From NCBI RefSeq assembly GCF_013363755.1, contig NZ_CP054840.1, positions 2,225,501-2,289,500 on the forward strand: a stretch of 64,000 nt of DNA, written 5' to 3'. How positions within the stretch are numbered: position 1 is the stretch's first letter; each line of letters begins with the position of its first letter. The notes beneath the pieces were generated by a model, which made no database searches, was not told the origin of the DNA, and saw only the letters and a program-made list of their open reading frames with translations. Of this stretch, positions 28,199-37,981 are shown piece by piece. This DNA comes from Comamonas antarctica. Its GTDB lineage: Bacteria; Pseudomonadota; Gammaproteobacteria; Burkholderiales; Burkholderiaceae_C. The translations under genes and the position numbers were made by a program.

Positions 28199-29476
28199 AT
28201 GGCGACCGGAACACATTCTGCATCGCCAATGCGGTACCCGTTAAGCGCCAGCCTGCGCGATGCGCTGATCGCCAGCGTGCTGACGGCGCTGGTCACGGTG
28301 CCGATCTTCGGGTTGCACCTGGAGCGCGCGGGCACGCGCACGGTCATCGTGCCGCAGTGGACCACCGTGGCCTGGGCCTGCGCGCTGGTGTTCCTGGTGC
28401 AGCTGCTGCGGCCCTGGCTTTCGCGCGGATTGCAGCATGTGCCGCGGCTGCAGCGCCCGCAGCTGCCGCCCCTTTCCGGCTTGCAGCGCCAGGGTCTGCT
28501 GCTGGCGGTGCTGCTGATCGCCGTGTCGTGGCCGTTTTTCGCGGGGCGCAACGCGGTCGACATCGCCACGCTGGCGATGATCTATGTGATGCTGGGCCTG
28601 GGACTCAACATCGTGGTGGGATTTGCCGGCCTTCTCGACCTGGGGTTCGTCGGCTTCTACGCGGTCGGTGCCTATACATACGCACTGCTGTTCCATTGGG
28701 CCGGCTGGAGCTTCTGGGAGGCGCTGCCGCTGGCGGGGGCAGTGGCCGCCTGTTTTGGCTTCGTGCTCGGGTTTCCGGTGCTGCGGCTGCGCGGCGACTA
28801 CCTGGCCATCGTGACGCTGGGCTTTGGCGAAATAATCCGGCTGCTGCTGATCAATCTCACCAGCTTCACGGGCGGCCCCGATGGCATTTCGGGCATTCCC
28901 AAGCCGACGGTGTTCGGGCTCGAACTCACGCGCACTCCCAGTAGCGAAGGCGGCACCACCTTCCACCAGTTCTTCGGCCTGGAGTTCCAGTCGCTGCACA
29001 TGGTGATCGCGCTGTACCTGATGGCGCTCGCGCTGGCGCTGGTCACGCTGTGGATCTCCAGCCGGCTGATCCGCATGCCCATCGGCCGCGCCTGGGAAGC
29101 GCTGCGCGAGGATGAGATCGCGAGCCGCTCGCTGGGCCTGCATCCGATGAAGATCAAGCTCTCGGCGTTCACGCTCGGCGCGATGTTCGCAGGCCTGGGC
29201 GGCGCGTTCTTTGCCGCGCGCCAGGGCATCGTCAACCCCGAATCCTTCACCTTCATCGAGTCGGCCCTGATCCTGGCCATCGTGGTGCTGGGCGGCATGG
29301 GCTCGCAGCTGGGCGTGATCATCGCCGCCATCGTGCTCACGGTGCTCCCAGAACTGGCGCGCGAGTTCTCCGAATACCGCATGCTGATCTTCGGCCTGGT
29401 CATGATCCTGATGATGGTCTGGCGCCCGCAGGGCCTGCTGCCCATGAAGCGCCACCACGTGGAGGTCGGCCCATGA
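28199..29476 (+). CDS. livM: Branched-chain amino acid ABC transporter permease LivM
   Basis: The 425-residue permease has the long N-terminal extension seen in enterobacterial LivM: three hydrophobic segments before the conserved core that starts near [54 protein letters not shown] and [20 protein letters not shown] are conserved LivM blocks. The C-terminal [20 protein letters not shown] is typical. Its stop codon overlaps the livG start (ATGA, 29473-29476), so the two are translationally coupled. Confidence 0.93.
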   Translation: MATGTHSASPMRYPLSASLRDALIASVLTALVTVPIFGLHLERAGTRTVIVPQWTTVAWACALVFLVQLLRPWLSRGLQHVPRLQRPQLPPLSGLQRQGLLLAVLLIAVSWPFFAGRNAVDIATLAMIYVMLGLGLNIVVGFAGLLDLGFVGFYAVGAYTYALLFHWAGWSFWEALPLAGAVAACFGFVLGFPVLRLRGDYLAIVTLGFGEIIRLLLINLTSFTGGPDGISGIPKPTVFGLELTRTPSSEGGTTFHQFFGLEFQSLHMVIALYLMALALALVTLWISSRLIRMPIGRAWEALREDEIASRSLGLHPMKIKLSAFTLGAMFAGLGGAFFAARQGIVNPESFTFIESALILAIVVLGGMGSQLGVIIAAIVLTVLPELAREFSEYRMLIFGLVMILMMVWRPQGLLPMKRHHVEVGP

Positions 29477-30239
29477 GCGCGCCGCTGCTGGAGGTCGAAG
29501 GCCTGAGCATGCGCTTTGGCGGCCTGCTGGCCGTCGACAGCGTGGGCTTCGCGCTGCAGCCGCGCGAAGTGTTTGCCATCATCGGCCCGAACGGAGCGGG
29601 CAAGACCACGGTATTCAACTGCATCAGCGGCTTCTACCCGCCCAGCGCGGGCCGCATCGTGCTCGCAGGCCGCAGCATTGCCGGCATGGGCAGCCACAAC
29701 GTGGCGCGCCGCGGCGTGGTGCGCACCTTTCAGAACGTGCGGCTGTTCAAGTCGATGACGGCGCTCGAGAACCTGCTGGTGGCGCAGCACCGCCAACTGC
29801 GCAGCACGTTTGTGGCCGGCCTGTTCAACACCGCGGGCTACCGGCGCGCCGAGCAGGCGGCGGTGGACAACGCCATGCAATGGCTGGACTTCATGGGCCT
29901 GCGCGCCTACGCCAACCGCGCGGCGGGCAACCTGCCCTACGGCCACCAGCGCCGGCTCGAGATCGCGCGCTGCATGATCACGCGGCCGCAGGTGCTGATG
30001 CTGGATGAACCCGCCGCGGGGCTCAATCCGCAGGAGAAGAAGGACCTGCAGCTGCTGATCGACCGGCTGCGGCGCGAGCATGGCGTGGCGGTGCTGCTGA
30101 TCGAGCACGACATGGGCCTGGTCATGGGCGTCTCGGAGCGCATCCTGGTCATGGAATACGGCAAGCCGATCGCCACCGGCACGCCCGCGGCCATCCGCAA
30201 CGACGAACGGGTCATCAAGGCCTATCTGGGAGAAGCCTG

Positions 30240-30240
<1 letters not shown>
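29473..30240 (+). CDS. livG: Branched-chain amino acid ABC transporter ATP-binding protein LivG
   Basis: The 255-residue ATPase has Walker A GPNGAGKT (residues 38-45), the LivG-specific [20 protein letters not shown] segment, signature [16 protein letters not shown] in which the usual SGGQ is replaced by YGHQ as is normal for LivG, Walker [13 protein letters not shown] and the H-loop in [10 protein letters not shown]. It overlaps livM by 4 bp and livF by 1 bp, so it is a tightly coupled part of the operon. Confidence 0.93.
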
Positions 30241-30950
<710 letters not shown>

Positions 30951-30983
30951 AGGGGTTTCGGGCCCGGCGACGGGATTACCATC

Positions 30984-31748
30984 ATGCACATGACATCCCA
31001 CCTCATTTTCCTCACCGGCGGCTCGCGCGGCATGGGCCTGGCCATGGCGCGGCAACTGCTGCATCCCGACCACACGCTGATCTGCCTGGCACGCAACCGC
31101 AACGATGCGCTGGCGCAGGCCGCGGCCGCCATGGGCGCGCCCTTGCAGCAGTGGAGCGTGGACCTGAGCGCGCCGGCCCAGGCCGCGGCCCAGCTGGGCG
31201 ACTGGCTGCGCCAGCAGCCCTCGGGCGCCTACGAGCAGGTCACGCTGATCAACAACGCCGGCGCGATGCCGGCCATTGCGCCGCTGTCTTCGCTGACCTC
31301 CGAGGAACTCGCGCCCGCGCTGCGCGTCGGCTTCGAGGCGCCGATGCTGCTCACGGCGGCCTTTCTCGGCGCCACCGAACACTGGCCCGCACAGCGCAAG
31401 GTGCTCAACATCTCCTCGGGCCTGGGCCGCCGCCCCATGGCATCGCAGGCCGCGTACTGCGCATCGAAGGCCGGCCTTGACCATTTCACGCGCTGCGTGG
31501 CGCTCGAGGAGGCGCTCAAGCCGCATGGCGCCAAGCTCTGCTCCCTGGCCCCCGGTGTCATCGACACCGACATGCAGGTGCAGTTGCGCAATGCCGATCC
31601 GGCCGCGTTTCCCGACCTGCAGCGCTTTGCCGATCTGAAGAGCCACGACCAGCTGGACTCGCCCGAGCAGGCCGCGGCCAAGGTGCTGGCCTGGCTGCAA
31701 CGCGCGGACTTCGGCACCGATGCGGTAGCGGATGTGCGCCAGGCCTGA
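30984..31748 (+). CDS. Short-chain dehydrogenase/reductase
   Basis: The 254-residue protein has the classical SDR layout: TGGSRGMG cofactor motif (residues 11-18), NNAG at 90-93, S144, and Y158-x3-K162 in AAYCASKAG. The short spacing around the substrate loop and the C-terminal GTDAVADVRQA recall sepiapterin reductase or benzil reductase-like members that use NADPH. It begins 33 bp after livF in the same direction and may be read through from it. A second in-frame ATG at 30990 is possible. Substrate unknown. Confidence 0.85.
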   Translation: MHMTSHLIFLTGGSRGMGLAMARQLLHPDHTLICLARNRNDALAQAAAAMGAPLQQWSVDLSAPAQAAAQLGDWLRQQPSGAYEQVTLINNAGAMPAIAPLSSLTSEELAPALRVGFEAPMLLTAAFLGATEHWPAQRKVLNISSGLGRRPMASQAAYCASKAGLDHFTRCVALEEALKPHGAKLCSLAPGVIDTDMQVQLRNADPAAFPDLQRFADLKSHDQLDSPEQAAAKVLAWLQRADFGTDAVADVRQA

Positions 31749-32132
31749 GCGGCGGCGCGCAAAGGCCCGTTGACGTGTCCTGCTACCCCGGGCGTTCGCC
31801 GGCCGGGGTAACAAAATGCAGTAAGCTCCTGTCCCTCAGCCCGCGTCCCGTGGGCCACACGTGGCAGTACACCCGATCGGCGGCACTGCCGGTGATCGCA
31901 TGGTCGGCAACCCCGCCATGCATGGCACGGGCTGTGATCTGGCAAAGGCTTTGCGCCTTGGCCCGCCTCTACGACCTAGAGACAAACACCCATTGATGGC
32001 GGAAACACCCTCCCCGATCATCGAAACTGCCCACTTAGTTCAGCCAAGCGACCTGCGGCGCCAGCAGCTACCCGCTGCCGCGCGTGTCCTGCAGGCCGCT
32101 CTTTTCGATCCGTCCACGGAGTTTGCCGTTTC
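31749..32132. other. Intergenic region with one strong hairpin
   Basis: These 384 bases hold no gene I can support. At 31784-31791 taccccgg pairs exactly with ccggggta at 31803-31810, an eight-base-pair stem shortly after the SDR stop codon; no T run follows, so it may be a factor-dependent terminator or RNA-stability element. The remainder should contain the promoter and leader of the Bug receptor gene, but no consensus boxes stand out. Confidence 0.5.
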
Positions 32133-33113
32133 ATGTTTCGTCCATTGATTTCCGCCACCCTCGTGGCCTGCGCCCTCACGGCCAGCTTCACCGCCGCGGC
32201 CCAGGGCCCGTCCGACTATCCGACCAAAGCCGTGCGCATGGTCATTCCGTTTCCTCCGGGCGGCGGCACCGACATCCTGGCCCGCGTCGTGGCCAACAAG
32301 CTCACCGAAGTCACCAAGTGGACCGTCGTGCCCGAGAACAAGGCCGGCGCGGGCGGCACGATCGGCATCACCGATGCGGCGAAGTCCGCGCCCACGGGCT
32401 ATGACATGGTCATGGGCCAGAAGGACAATCTGGTCCTCGGTCCCTACCTCTACAAGAACCTGCCCTGGGACCCGGTGCGCGACCTGACGCCCGTGGCCCA
32501 CGTGGCCTACACGCCCGTGGTGATTGCCACCAGCGTGAACTCGCCCTACAAGACCATGGCCGACGTGCTGGCCGCGGCCAAGGCCAACCCCGGCAAGATC
32601 ACCTATGGCTCGCCGGGCAATGGCACCAGCATCCATATCGCCGGCGTGCTGCTTGAAAAGGCCACGCACGTGCAGCTGACCCACGTGCCCTACAAGGGCT
32701 CGAACCCGGCGCTCATGGATGCGCTGGCCGGCAATGTCGACCTGCTGGTCTCGTCCGTGCCTTCCGCGATCAGCCAGATCAAGGCCGGCAAGCTGCGCGC
32801 GCTGGCCGTGACCTCGGCCAAGCGCTCGACCTCGCTGCCCGACGTTCCCACGCTCGATGAAACCGGCATCAAGGGCTTTGACGTGAGCACATGGTACGGC
32901 CTGTTCATGCCCGCCGGCACGCCCGCGGCCATCGTGACCAAGGTCAATGCCGAAGTGAACCGCCTGCTGGCCCTGCCTGAAGTCAAGGACGCGATCCTGG
33001 CCCAGGGCGCCGAGCCCCAGGCCATGAGCGTGGCCAACTTCGACAAGTTCTTCAAGGCCGACTTCAAGGCCGCCAAGCAGATCGTCGAAGACTCGGGCGC
33101 GAAGATCCAGTAA
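32133..33113 (+). CDS. Bug/TctC-family tripartite tricarboxylate transporter receptor
   Basis: The 326-residue periplasmic receptor has a signal peptide ending TAAAQ (about residue 24) and the family hallmarks YPTKAVRMVIPFPPGGGTDIL, PVVPENKAGAGG-like VVPENKAGAGGTIG, ITYGSPGNGTSIHIAGVLLE, HVPYKGSNPAL and LFMPAGTPAAIVTKVNAEVN. Bug receptors bind small carboxylates or other metabolites through the two loops after the first and fourth beta strands. No TctA or TctB membrane genes are adjacent, which is the normal orphan arrangement in Burkholderiales. The ligand is unknown. It is followed by a strong terminator. Confidence 0.92.
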   Translation: MFRPLISATLVACALTASFTAAAQGPSDYPTKAVRMVIPFPPGGGTDILARVVANKLTEVTKWTVVPENKAGAGGTIGITDAAKSAPTGYDMVMGQKDNLVLGPYLYKNLPWDPVRDLTPVAHVAYTPVVIATSVNSPYKTMADVLAAAKANPGKITYGSPGNGTSIHIAGVLLEKATHVQLTHVPYKGSNPALMDALAGNVDLLVSSVPSAISQIKAGKLRALAVTSAKRSTSLPDVPTLDETGIKGFDVSTWYGLFMPAGTPAAIVTKVNAEVNRLLALPEVKDAILAQGAEPQAMSVANFDKFFKADFKAAKQIVEDSGAKIQ

Positions 33114-33134
33114 GCCCCAGGCTTGCCGCGCGCC

Positions 33135-33168
33135 AGCGCCCCGCCCGTGACGGGCCGGGCGCTTTTTT
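33135..33168 (+). terminator. Rho-independent terminator after the Bug receptor gene
   Basis: agcgccc (33135-33141) pairs with gggcgct (33157-33163), an inner cgcccg/cgggc stem extends it, and six T (33163-33168) follow. It lies 21 bp after the stop codon and abuts the end of the convergent LysR gene. Confidence 0.88.
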
Positions 33169-34070
33169 CATGCCGGTGCCAGGCATTGCTGCACGAATTC
33201 GAGGAACGCCTGCACCTTGCGCGAATGCCGGCGATTGGGCAGATAGGCCGCATGCACATTGACGTGCTGATCCTGCGGGTTGATTTCGTATTCCGCGAAC
33301 AGCCGCTGCAGCCGTCCCGCACGCACATCATCCTCGACCAGCCACTGCGCCAGCAGCGCAATGCCGCCGTGGCCCAGCACGGCTTCGCGCAGGATGTCGG
33401 CATTGTTGGCGGCAAGCCGCCCGTTGACGTCGACGCCCTGCACCCTCCCATCGCGCAGAAAGGACCAGCGCTGCGGCCCCGCCTGGTAGGCAAAGCGCAG
33501 GCACTCGTGCAGCGCCAGGTCCTCGGGCCGGGCCGGCATGCCGTGGCAGGCCAGGTATTGCGGGCTGGCCACCACATGGCGGTGGTGTGCGGCCAGCGGG
33601 CGCACGATCAGCTCGGGATGGTGCGCGGGCGTGCCGATGCGCACCGCGACGTCGATACGCTCGGCGGCCAGATCGCTGGCGGTGTCGGACAGCAGCAGGT
33701 CCAGCGTCAGCCGCGGGTGGGCGCGCAGAAAGCCCGCGACATGCGGCCCCAGGCACAGCCGCCCGAAGCTCACCGGCACCGACACGCGCAACGGCCCCAC
33801 GGCCTCGGCGCCTGCGTCCGAGACGCTGCCATCGGCTTCATCGAGATCGGACAGCAGTCGCGTGATCTGCTCCAGATAGGCCGCGCCCGCGTCCGTCAAG
33901 GCCACCTGGCGCGTGGAGCGCGTGAGCAGCGCCACGCCCAACGATGCCTCGAGCCCGTCGATAAGCCGCGTCACCGATGACGTGGCAACGCCACGGCGCT
34001 GGGCGGCCTTGGAGAAGCCGCCCGATGTCGCCACGTCCATGAATGCCCGAAGGGCCTGCAGCTTGTCCAT
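33168..34070 (-). CDS. LysR-family transcriptional regulator
   Basis: The 300-residue regulator has an N-terminal winged HTH (MDKLQALRAFMDVATSGGFS, then RGVATSSVTRLIDGLEASLG) and a substrate-binding effector domain (about residues 90-295). The ATG at 34070 matches the usual LysR start; eight more in-frame codons upstream are discounted. It belongs to the CrgA/AaeR-like subgroup by its DLHECLRF-type segment (LALHECLRFAY). It is divergent from an MFS transporter gene 145 bp away, the standard arrangement for a regulator and its target. A 10-bp palindrome lies between them. Confidence 0.88.
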   Translation of the reverse strand: MDKLQALRAFMDVATSGGFSKAAQRRGVATSSVTRLIDGLEASLGVALLTRSTRQVALTDAGAAYLEQITRLLSDLDEADGSVSDAGAEAVGPLRVSVPVSFGRLCLGPHVAGFLRAHPRLTLDLLLSDTASDLAAERIDVAVRIGTPAHHPELIVRPLAAHHRHVVASPQYLACHGMPARPEDLALHECLRFAYQAGPQRWSFLRDGRVQGVDVNGRLAANNADILREAVLGHGGIALLAQWLVEDDVRAGRLQRLFAEYEINPQDQHVNVHAAYLPNRRHSRKVQAFLEFVQQCLAPA

Positions 34071-34136
34071 CGTCGATATTTGCGTCCTGCGCAACCAGAC
34101 GTTGCACAGAGAGCGTATTCAGTTATTCAGACGCAA

Positions 34137-34146
34137 AGATTAATCT
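34137..34146. promoter_or_regulatory. Palindrome in the LysR-MFS divergent promoter region
   Basis: agattaatct at 34137-34146 is a perfect 10-bp palindrome in a locally AT-rich part of the 145-bp divergent region. The sequence also has ttgcg/cgcaa at 34080-34094. Either could belong to a LysR-type binding site; neither is a clear T-N11-A box. Low certainty. Confidence 0.3.
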
Positions 34147-34215
34147 CTGCACATCCCCGGCGCAAGCCTCACACTTGCGTTTCGGCCCTCCGCCACCGTT
34201 TTCCAGGAATCGAGC

Positions 34216-35424
34216 ATGTCCCGCCCCAACTCTTTCGGCGCCACCGCGGCGTCCGCCACTGCCGCCGGCCTTCCCTTGTCACTGACCTTGCTGCTGGCCA
34301 GCGGCGCGGGCCTCGCAGTTGCCGCGCTCTACTACAGCCAGCCCATGCTGGGCGTGCTGGGCACCGACATGCAGGCCTCTACGCAGCAAGTCGGCCTGCT
34401 GCCCACGCTGACCCAGCTGGGTTATGCGCTGGGCATTCTGTTCCTCGCGCCACTGGGCGACCGGCACGACCGGCGCAGCATCATCCTGGGCAAGGCCGCG
34501 GTGCTGTGCGCGGCGCTGCTGCTCGCGGCGGCCGCGCCCTCGCTGGCGATGCTGCTGGCCGCGAGCCTGGTGATGGGCCTTGCAGCCACGCTGGCGCAGG
34601 ACATCGTGCCGGCGGCCGCGACCTTGGCGCCGGCGGCGCAGCGCGGCAAGGTGGTGGGCACGGTGATGACCGGCTTGCTGCTCGGTATCCTGCTGTCGCG
34701 CGTGGTCAGCGGCTTCGTCGCCGAGCAATGGGGCTGGCGCGCGATGTTTGCCGCGGCTGCCGTGAGCATTGCCCTGCTGGGCCTGGCGTGCTGGCGCCGG
34801 CTGCCGCGCTTTGCCGCGACCACGCAACTGCCGTATTTGGCGCTGCTGCGCTCGCTGGGCACGCTGTGGCGCCAGTACCCGGCGCTGCGCCGCGCCACCT
34901 GGGCGCAGGCGCTGCTGTCGATCGGCTTCAGCGGCTTCTGGTCGACGCTGGCGGTGCTGCTGCATGGCGCGCCCTTCCATCTGGGCGCGGCCGCCGCGGG
35001 TGCGTTTGGCCTGGCCGGCGCCGCGGGCGCCTTGGCCGCACCGCTGGCCGGCCGCCTCGCCGACCGCCATGGACCGGCGCTCGTGACACGCCTGGGCACG
35101 GGGCTCGTGGCCGCATCCTTTGCCTCGATGGGCTTGATGGCCTTCGTGCCGGCCAGCGCGCAATTGTGGCTGCTGGTGGCCTGCGCCATTGGCTTCGACC
35201 TGGGCGTTCAGGCGGCGCTGATCGCGCACCAGAGCATCATCTACGGCCTCGACGCTTCGGCGCGCAGCCGCCTCAACGCCGTGCTGTTCACCGGCATGTT
35301 CATCGGCATGGCACTGGGCTCGGCGCTCGCGGCGCAATTGTTCGCGCACTGGGGCTGGATGGCCGTCACGGCGCTGGCCACGGCCTCGGCCCTGGCCTCG
35401 TTCATCCTGCGCATGCGGCGCTGA
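34216..35424 (+). CDS. MFS transporter
   Basis: The 402-residue protein has twelve predicted membrane segments and the major-facilitator signature between helices two and three (LFLAPLGDRHDRRSIILGKA). The opening ALYYSQPMLGVL and the helix four-five segment AQDIVPAAATLAPAAQRGKV are typical of the drug:H+ antiporter/sugar efflux-like group often controlled by a divergent LysR. The C-terminal half has GRLADRHGPALVTRLG. Probable proton-driven exporter; substrate unknown. Its stop codon directly abuts the stop of the convergent YhaJ-like gene. Confidence 0.85.
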   Translation: MSRPNSFGATAASATAAGLPLSLTLLLASGAGLAVAALYYSQPMLGVLGTDMQASTQQVGLLPTLTQLGYALGILFLAPLGDRHDRRSIILGKAAVLCAALLLAAAAPSLAMLLAASLVMGLAATLAQDIVPAAATLAPAAQRGKVVGTVMTGLLLGILLSRVVSGFVAEQWGWRAMFAAAAVSIALLGLACWRRLPRFAATTQLPYLALLRSLGTLWRQYPALRRATWAQALLSIGFSGFWSTLAVLLHGAPFHLGAAAAGAFGLAGAAGALAAPLAGRLADRHGPALVTRLGTGLVAASFASMGLMAFVPASAQLWLLVACAIGFDLGVQAALIAHQSIIYGLDASARSRLNAVLFTGMFIGMALGSALAAQLFAHWGWMAVTALATASALASFILRMRR

Positions 35425-36327
35425 TCAGCACGGCAGGATGCCGGGCAGCAGTTGCCGGTCGAGCCGCTGCACCCACCATTTGAGCGCCTCGCCCATGCGC
35501 TCGGTGCTCCAGGCCAGCCAGAAGTTCTCGGGCGGACGCGGCTCTTCGACCTGCAGTTCGACCAGCACGCCCTGTTCGAGCTCGGCGCGCACGCACACGC
35601 GCGGCAGGAAGCCATGGCCCAGGCCGTCCACCTGCGCCGCGATCTTGGCCTGCATGCTGGGCACGGTGATGCGGCGCTGTCCCAGCATCAGCCCCACGGT
35701 GCGGTCGGCCGAGGAACGTGCGCCATCGCCCACCACGATGGCCGTGTGCTCCAGCAGATCGTCGCGCGTCAGCGGACGCTGCAGCCTGGCCAGGGGGTGC
35801 GTGGTGCGCACGCAGAACACGAACTCCAGGCTGCCCACCCGCACCGCCTTGTAGCCGCCGCCGGGCGGGCCCTCGCCCGCGGCAATGATCAGGTCGGCAC
35901 GGCCCTCGCGCAGCATCTCCCAGGTGCCGGTCATCACTTCGTAGCCGATGCGCAGGCGCGTGCCGCAGTTCAGGTCCTCGAAGGCGCAGATATCGGAATT
36001 GAAGGCGCTGGTGGGAATCAGCGAGTCGTGCACCAGCCGCAGCTCCGACTCGAAACCGGTGGAGATCTGGCGCATGCGCGATTCCAGCTGGCGCGCCGCG
36101 ACCAGCAGCCAGCGCCCTTCCTTGAGCATCTCATGCCCCGCGGGGGTCAGCGTCGCGCGCGGGCCATTGCGCACGAACAGCGCCAGCCCGAGCTGGTCTT
36201 CGAGCTTGGAGACCGCATACGAGATGGTGGAAGGCACCTTGTAAAGCCTTTCCGCCGCCGCGGCGAATGAGCCGTAGCGCGCGATGGCGTCGATGATTTC
36301 AATGGCTTCGAGGGAGAGTTTGAGCAT
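35425..36327 (-). CDS. YhaJ-like LysR-family regulator
   Basis: The 300-residue regulator has the HTH at about residues 5-63 (SLEAIEIIDAIARYGSFAAA, then VPSTISYAVSKLEDQLGLAL) and an effector domain. Its ESRMRQISTGFESELRLVHD segment and the C-terminal TERMGEALKWWVQRL resemble E. coli YhaJ (WETHLTIV and DSMGEAKSW). In E. coli yhaJ lies next to the pirin gene yhaK, and here a pirin gene is likewise divergent, 142 bp away. YhaJ responds to aromatic breakdown products; that function is suggested, not shown, for this protein. It probably controls the pirin-hydrolase-amidohydrolase-MFS series. Confidence 0.82.
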   Translation of the reverse strand: MLKLSLEAIEIIDAIARYGSFAAAAERLYKVPSTISYAVSKLEDQLGLALFVRNGPRATLTPAGHEMLKEGRWLLVAARQLESRMRQISTGFESELRLVHDSLIPTSAFNSDICAFEDLNCGTRLRIGYEVMTGTWEMLREGRADLIIAAGEGPPGGGYKAVRVGSLEFVFCVRTTHPLARLQRPLTRDDLLEHTAIVVGDGARSSADRTVGLMLGQRRITVPSMQAKIAAQVDGLGHGFLPRVCVRAELEQGVLVELQVEEPRPPENFWLAWSTERMGEALKWWVQRLDRQLLPGILPC

Positions 36328-36469
36328 GTTCGAAATTATCGATGATGAATCAACAAAACCTTCAACCTGGAGCGCATCAAAAAGCGAGAAACTTCATTCA
36401 TCGCAGCAAGGAACGCAGCAAAACACTGAAGACCTTGCATCAAATTCATCGAACGAAAGGGACTACATC

Positions 36470-37189
<720 letters not shown>

Positions 37190-37236
37190 GAACCTTTTTT
37201 TTCAGATCCGTCAATTCAACTTCAGGAGATCACACC

Positions 37237-37914
37237 ATGACCAACGCCCACGCCACCGCCGTCCAGCCCGTCGCCTACGCCAAGCCCGGCGCCACGCTGC
37301 TCAACGCCAACGACCACACGCTGGTGATGATCGACTTCCAGTCGCAGATGGCGTTTGCCACGCACTCCATCGATGCCGTGACGCTGCGCAACAACGCGGC
37401 GCTGGTCTCCCACGCCGCGGCCGGCTTCGGCGTGTCGACCATCCTGACCACGGTCGCCGAAAAGAGCTTCAGCGGCCCGATGTTCGACGAAGTGACCGCG
37501 CCCTTCCCCGGCCAGGCCCTGCTCGACCGCACCTCGATGAACACCTGGGAAGACGAGGCCGTGATCCGCCGCGTCAACGAGATCGCCAAGCCGCGCATCG
37601 TGCTGGCCGGCCTCTGGACCAGCGTCTGCATCGTCGGCCCCGCGCTGTCGGCACTGGACCAGGGCTTCGAGGTGTATGTGATCGCCGATGCCTGCGGCGA
37701 TGTCTCCACCGAAGCGCATGAGCGCGCCATGGAGCGCATGGTGCAGGCCGGCGCGCGCCCCATCACCTCGCTGCAATACCTGCTGGAGCTGCAGCGCGAC
37801 TGGGCCCGCGGCGAAACCTATGACCTGACCACCGGCATTGCAAAGAAGTTCGGCGGCGCCTACGGTATCGGCATCAACTACGCCAAGAGCATGTTCAACG
37901 CCCACGAAGGCTGA
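37237..37914 (+). CDS. Isochorismatase-family hydrolase (YcaC-like)
   Basis: The 225-residue protein has the cysteine-hydrolase fold with the triad D33 (MIDFQSQM), K118 and C131 (GLWTSVCIVGPAL). The motif MNTWEDEAVI and the length match YcaC-type octameric hydrolases, whose substrates are unknown, rather than nicotinamidase. gaggaga-like sequence (caggagatc) precedes the ATG. It lies 47 bp after the pirin gene and 67 bp before the amidohydrolase gene in the same direction, so co-transcription is likely. Confidence 0.9.
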   Translation: MTNAHATAVQPVAYAKPGATLLNANDHTLVMIDFQSQMAFATHSIDAVTLRNNAALVSHAAAGFGVSTILTTVAEKSFSGPMFDEVTAPFPGQALLDRTSMNTWEDEAVIRRVNEIAKPRIVLAGLWTSVCIVGPALSALDQGFEVYVIADACGDVSTEAHERAMERMVQAGARPITSLQYLLELQRDWARGETYDLTTGIAKKFGGAYGIGINYAKSMFNAHEG

Positions 37915-37981
37915 TCGCCGCGGCCCCGGGCGCCAGGCTGCGGGGCACTTGACTGACCCATTGCATTCCCGGAGACAAACC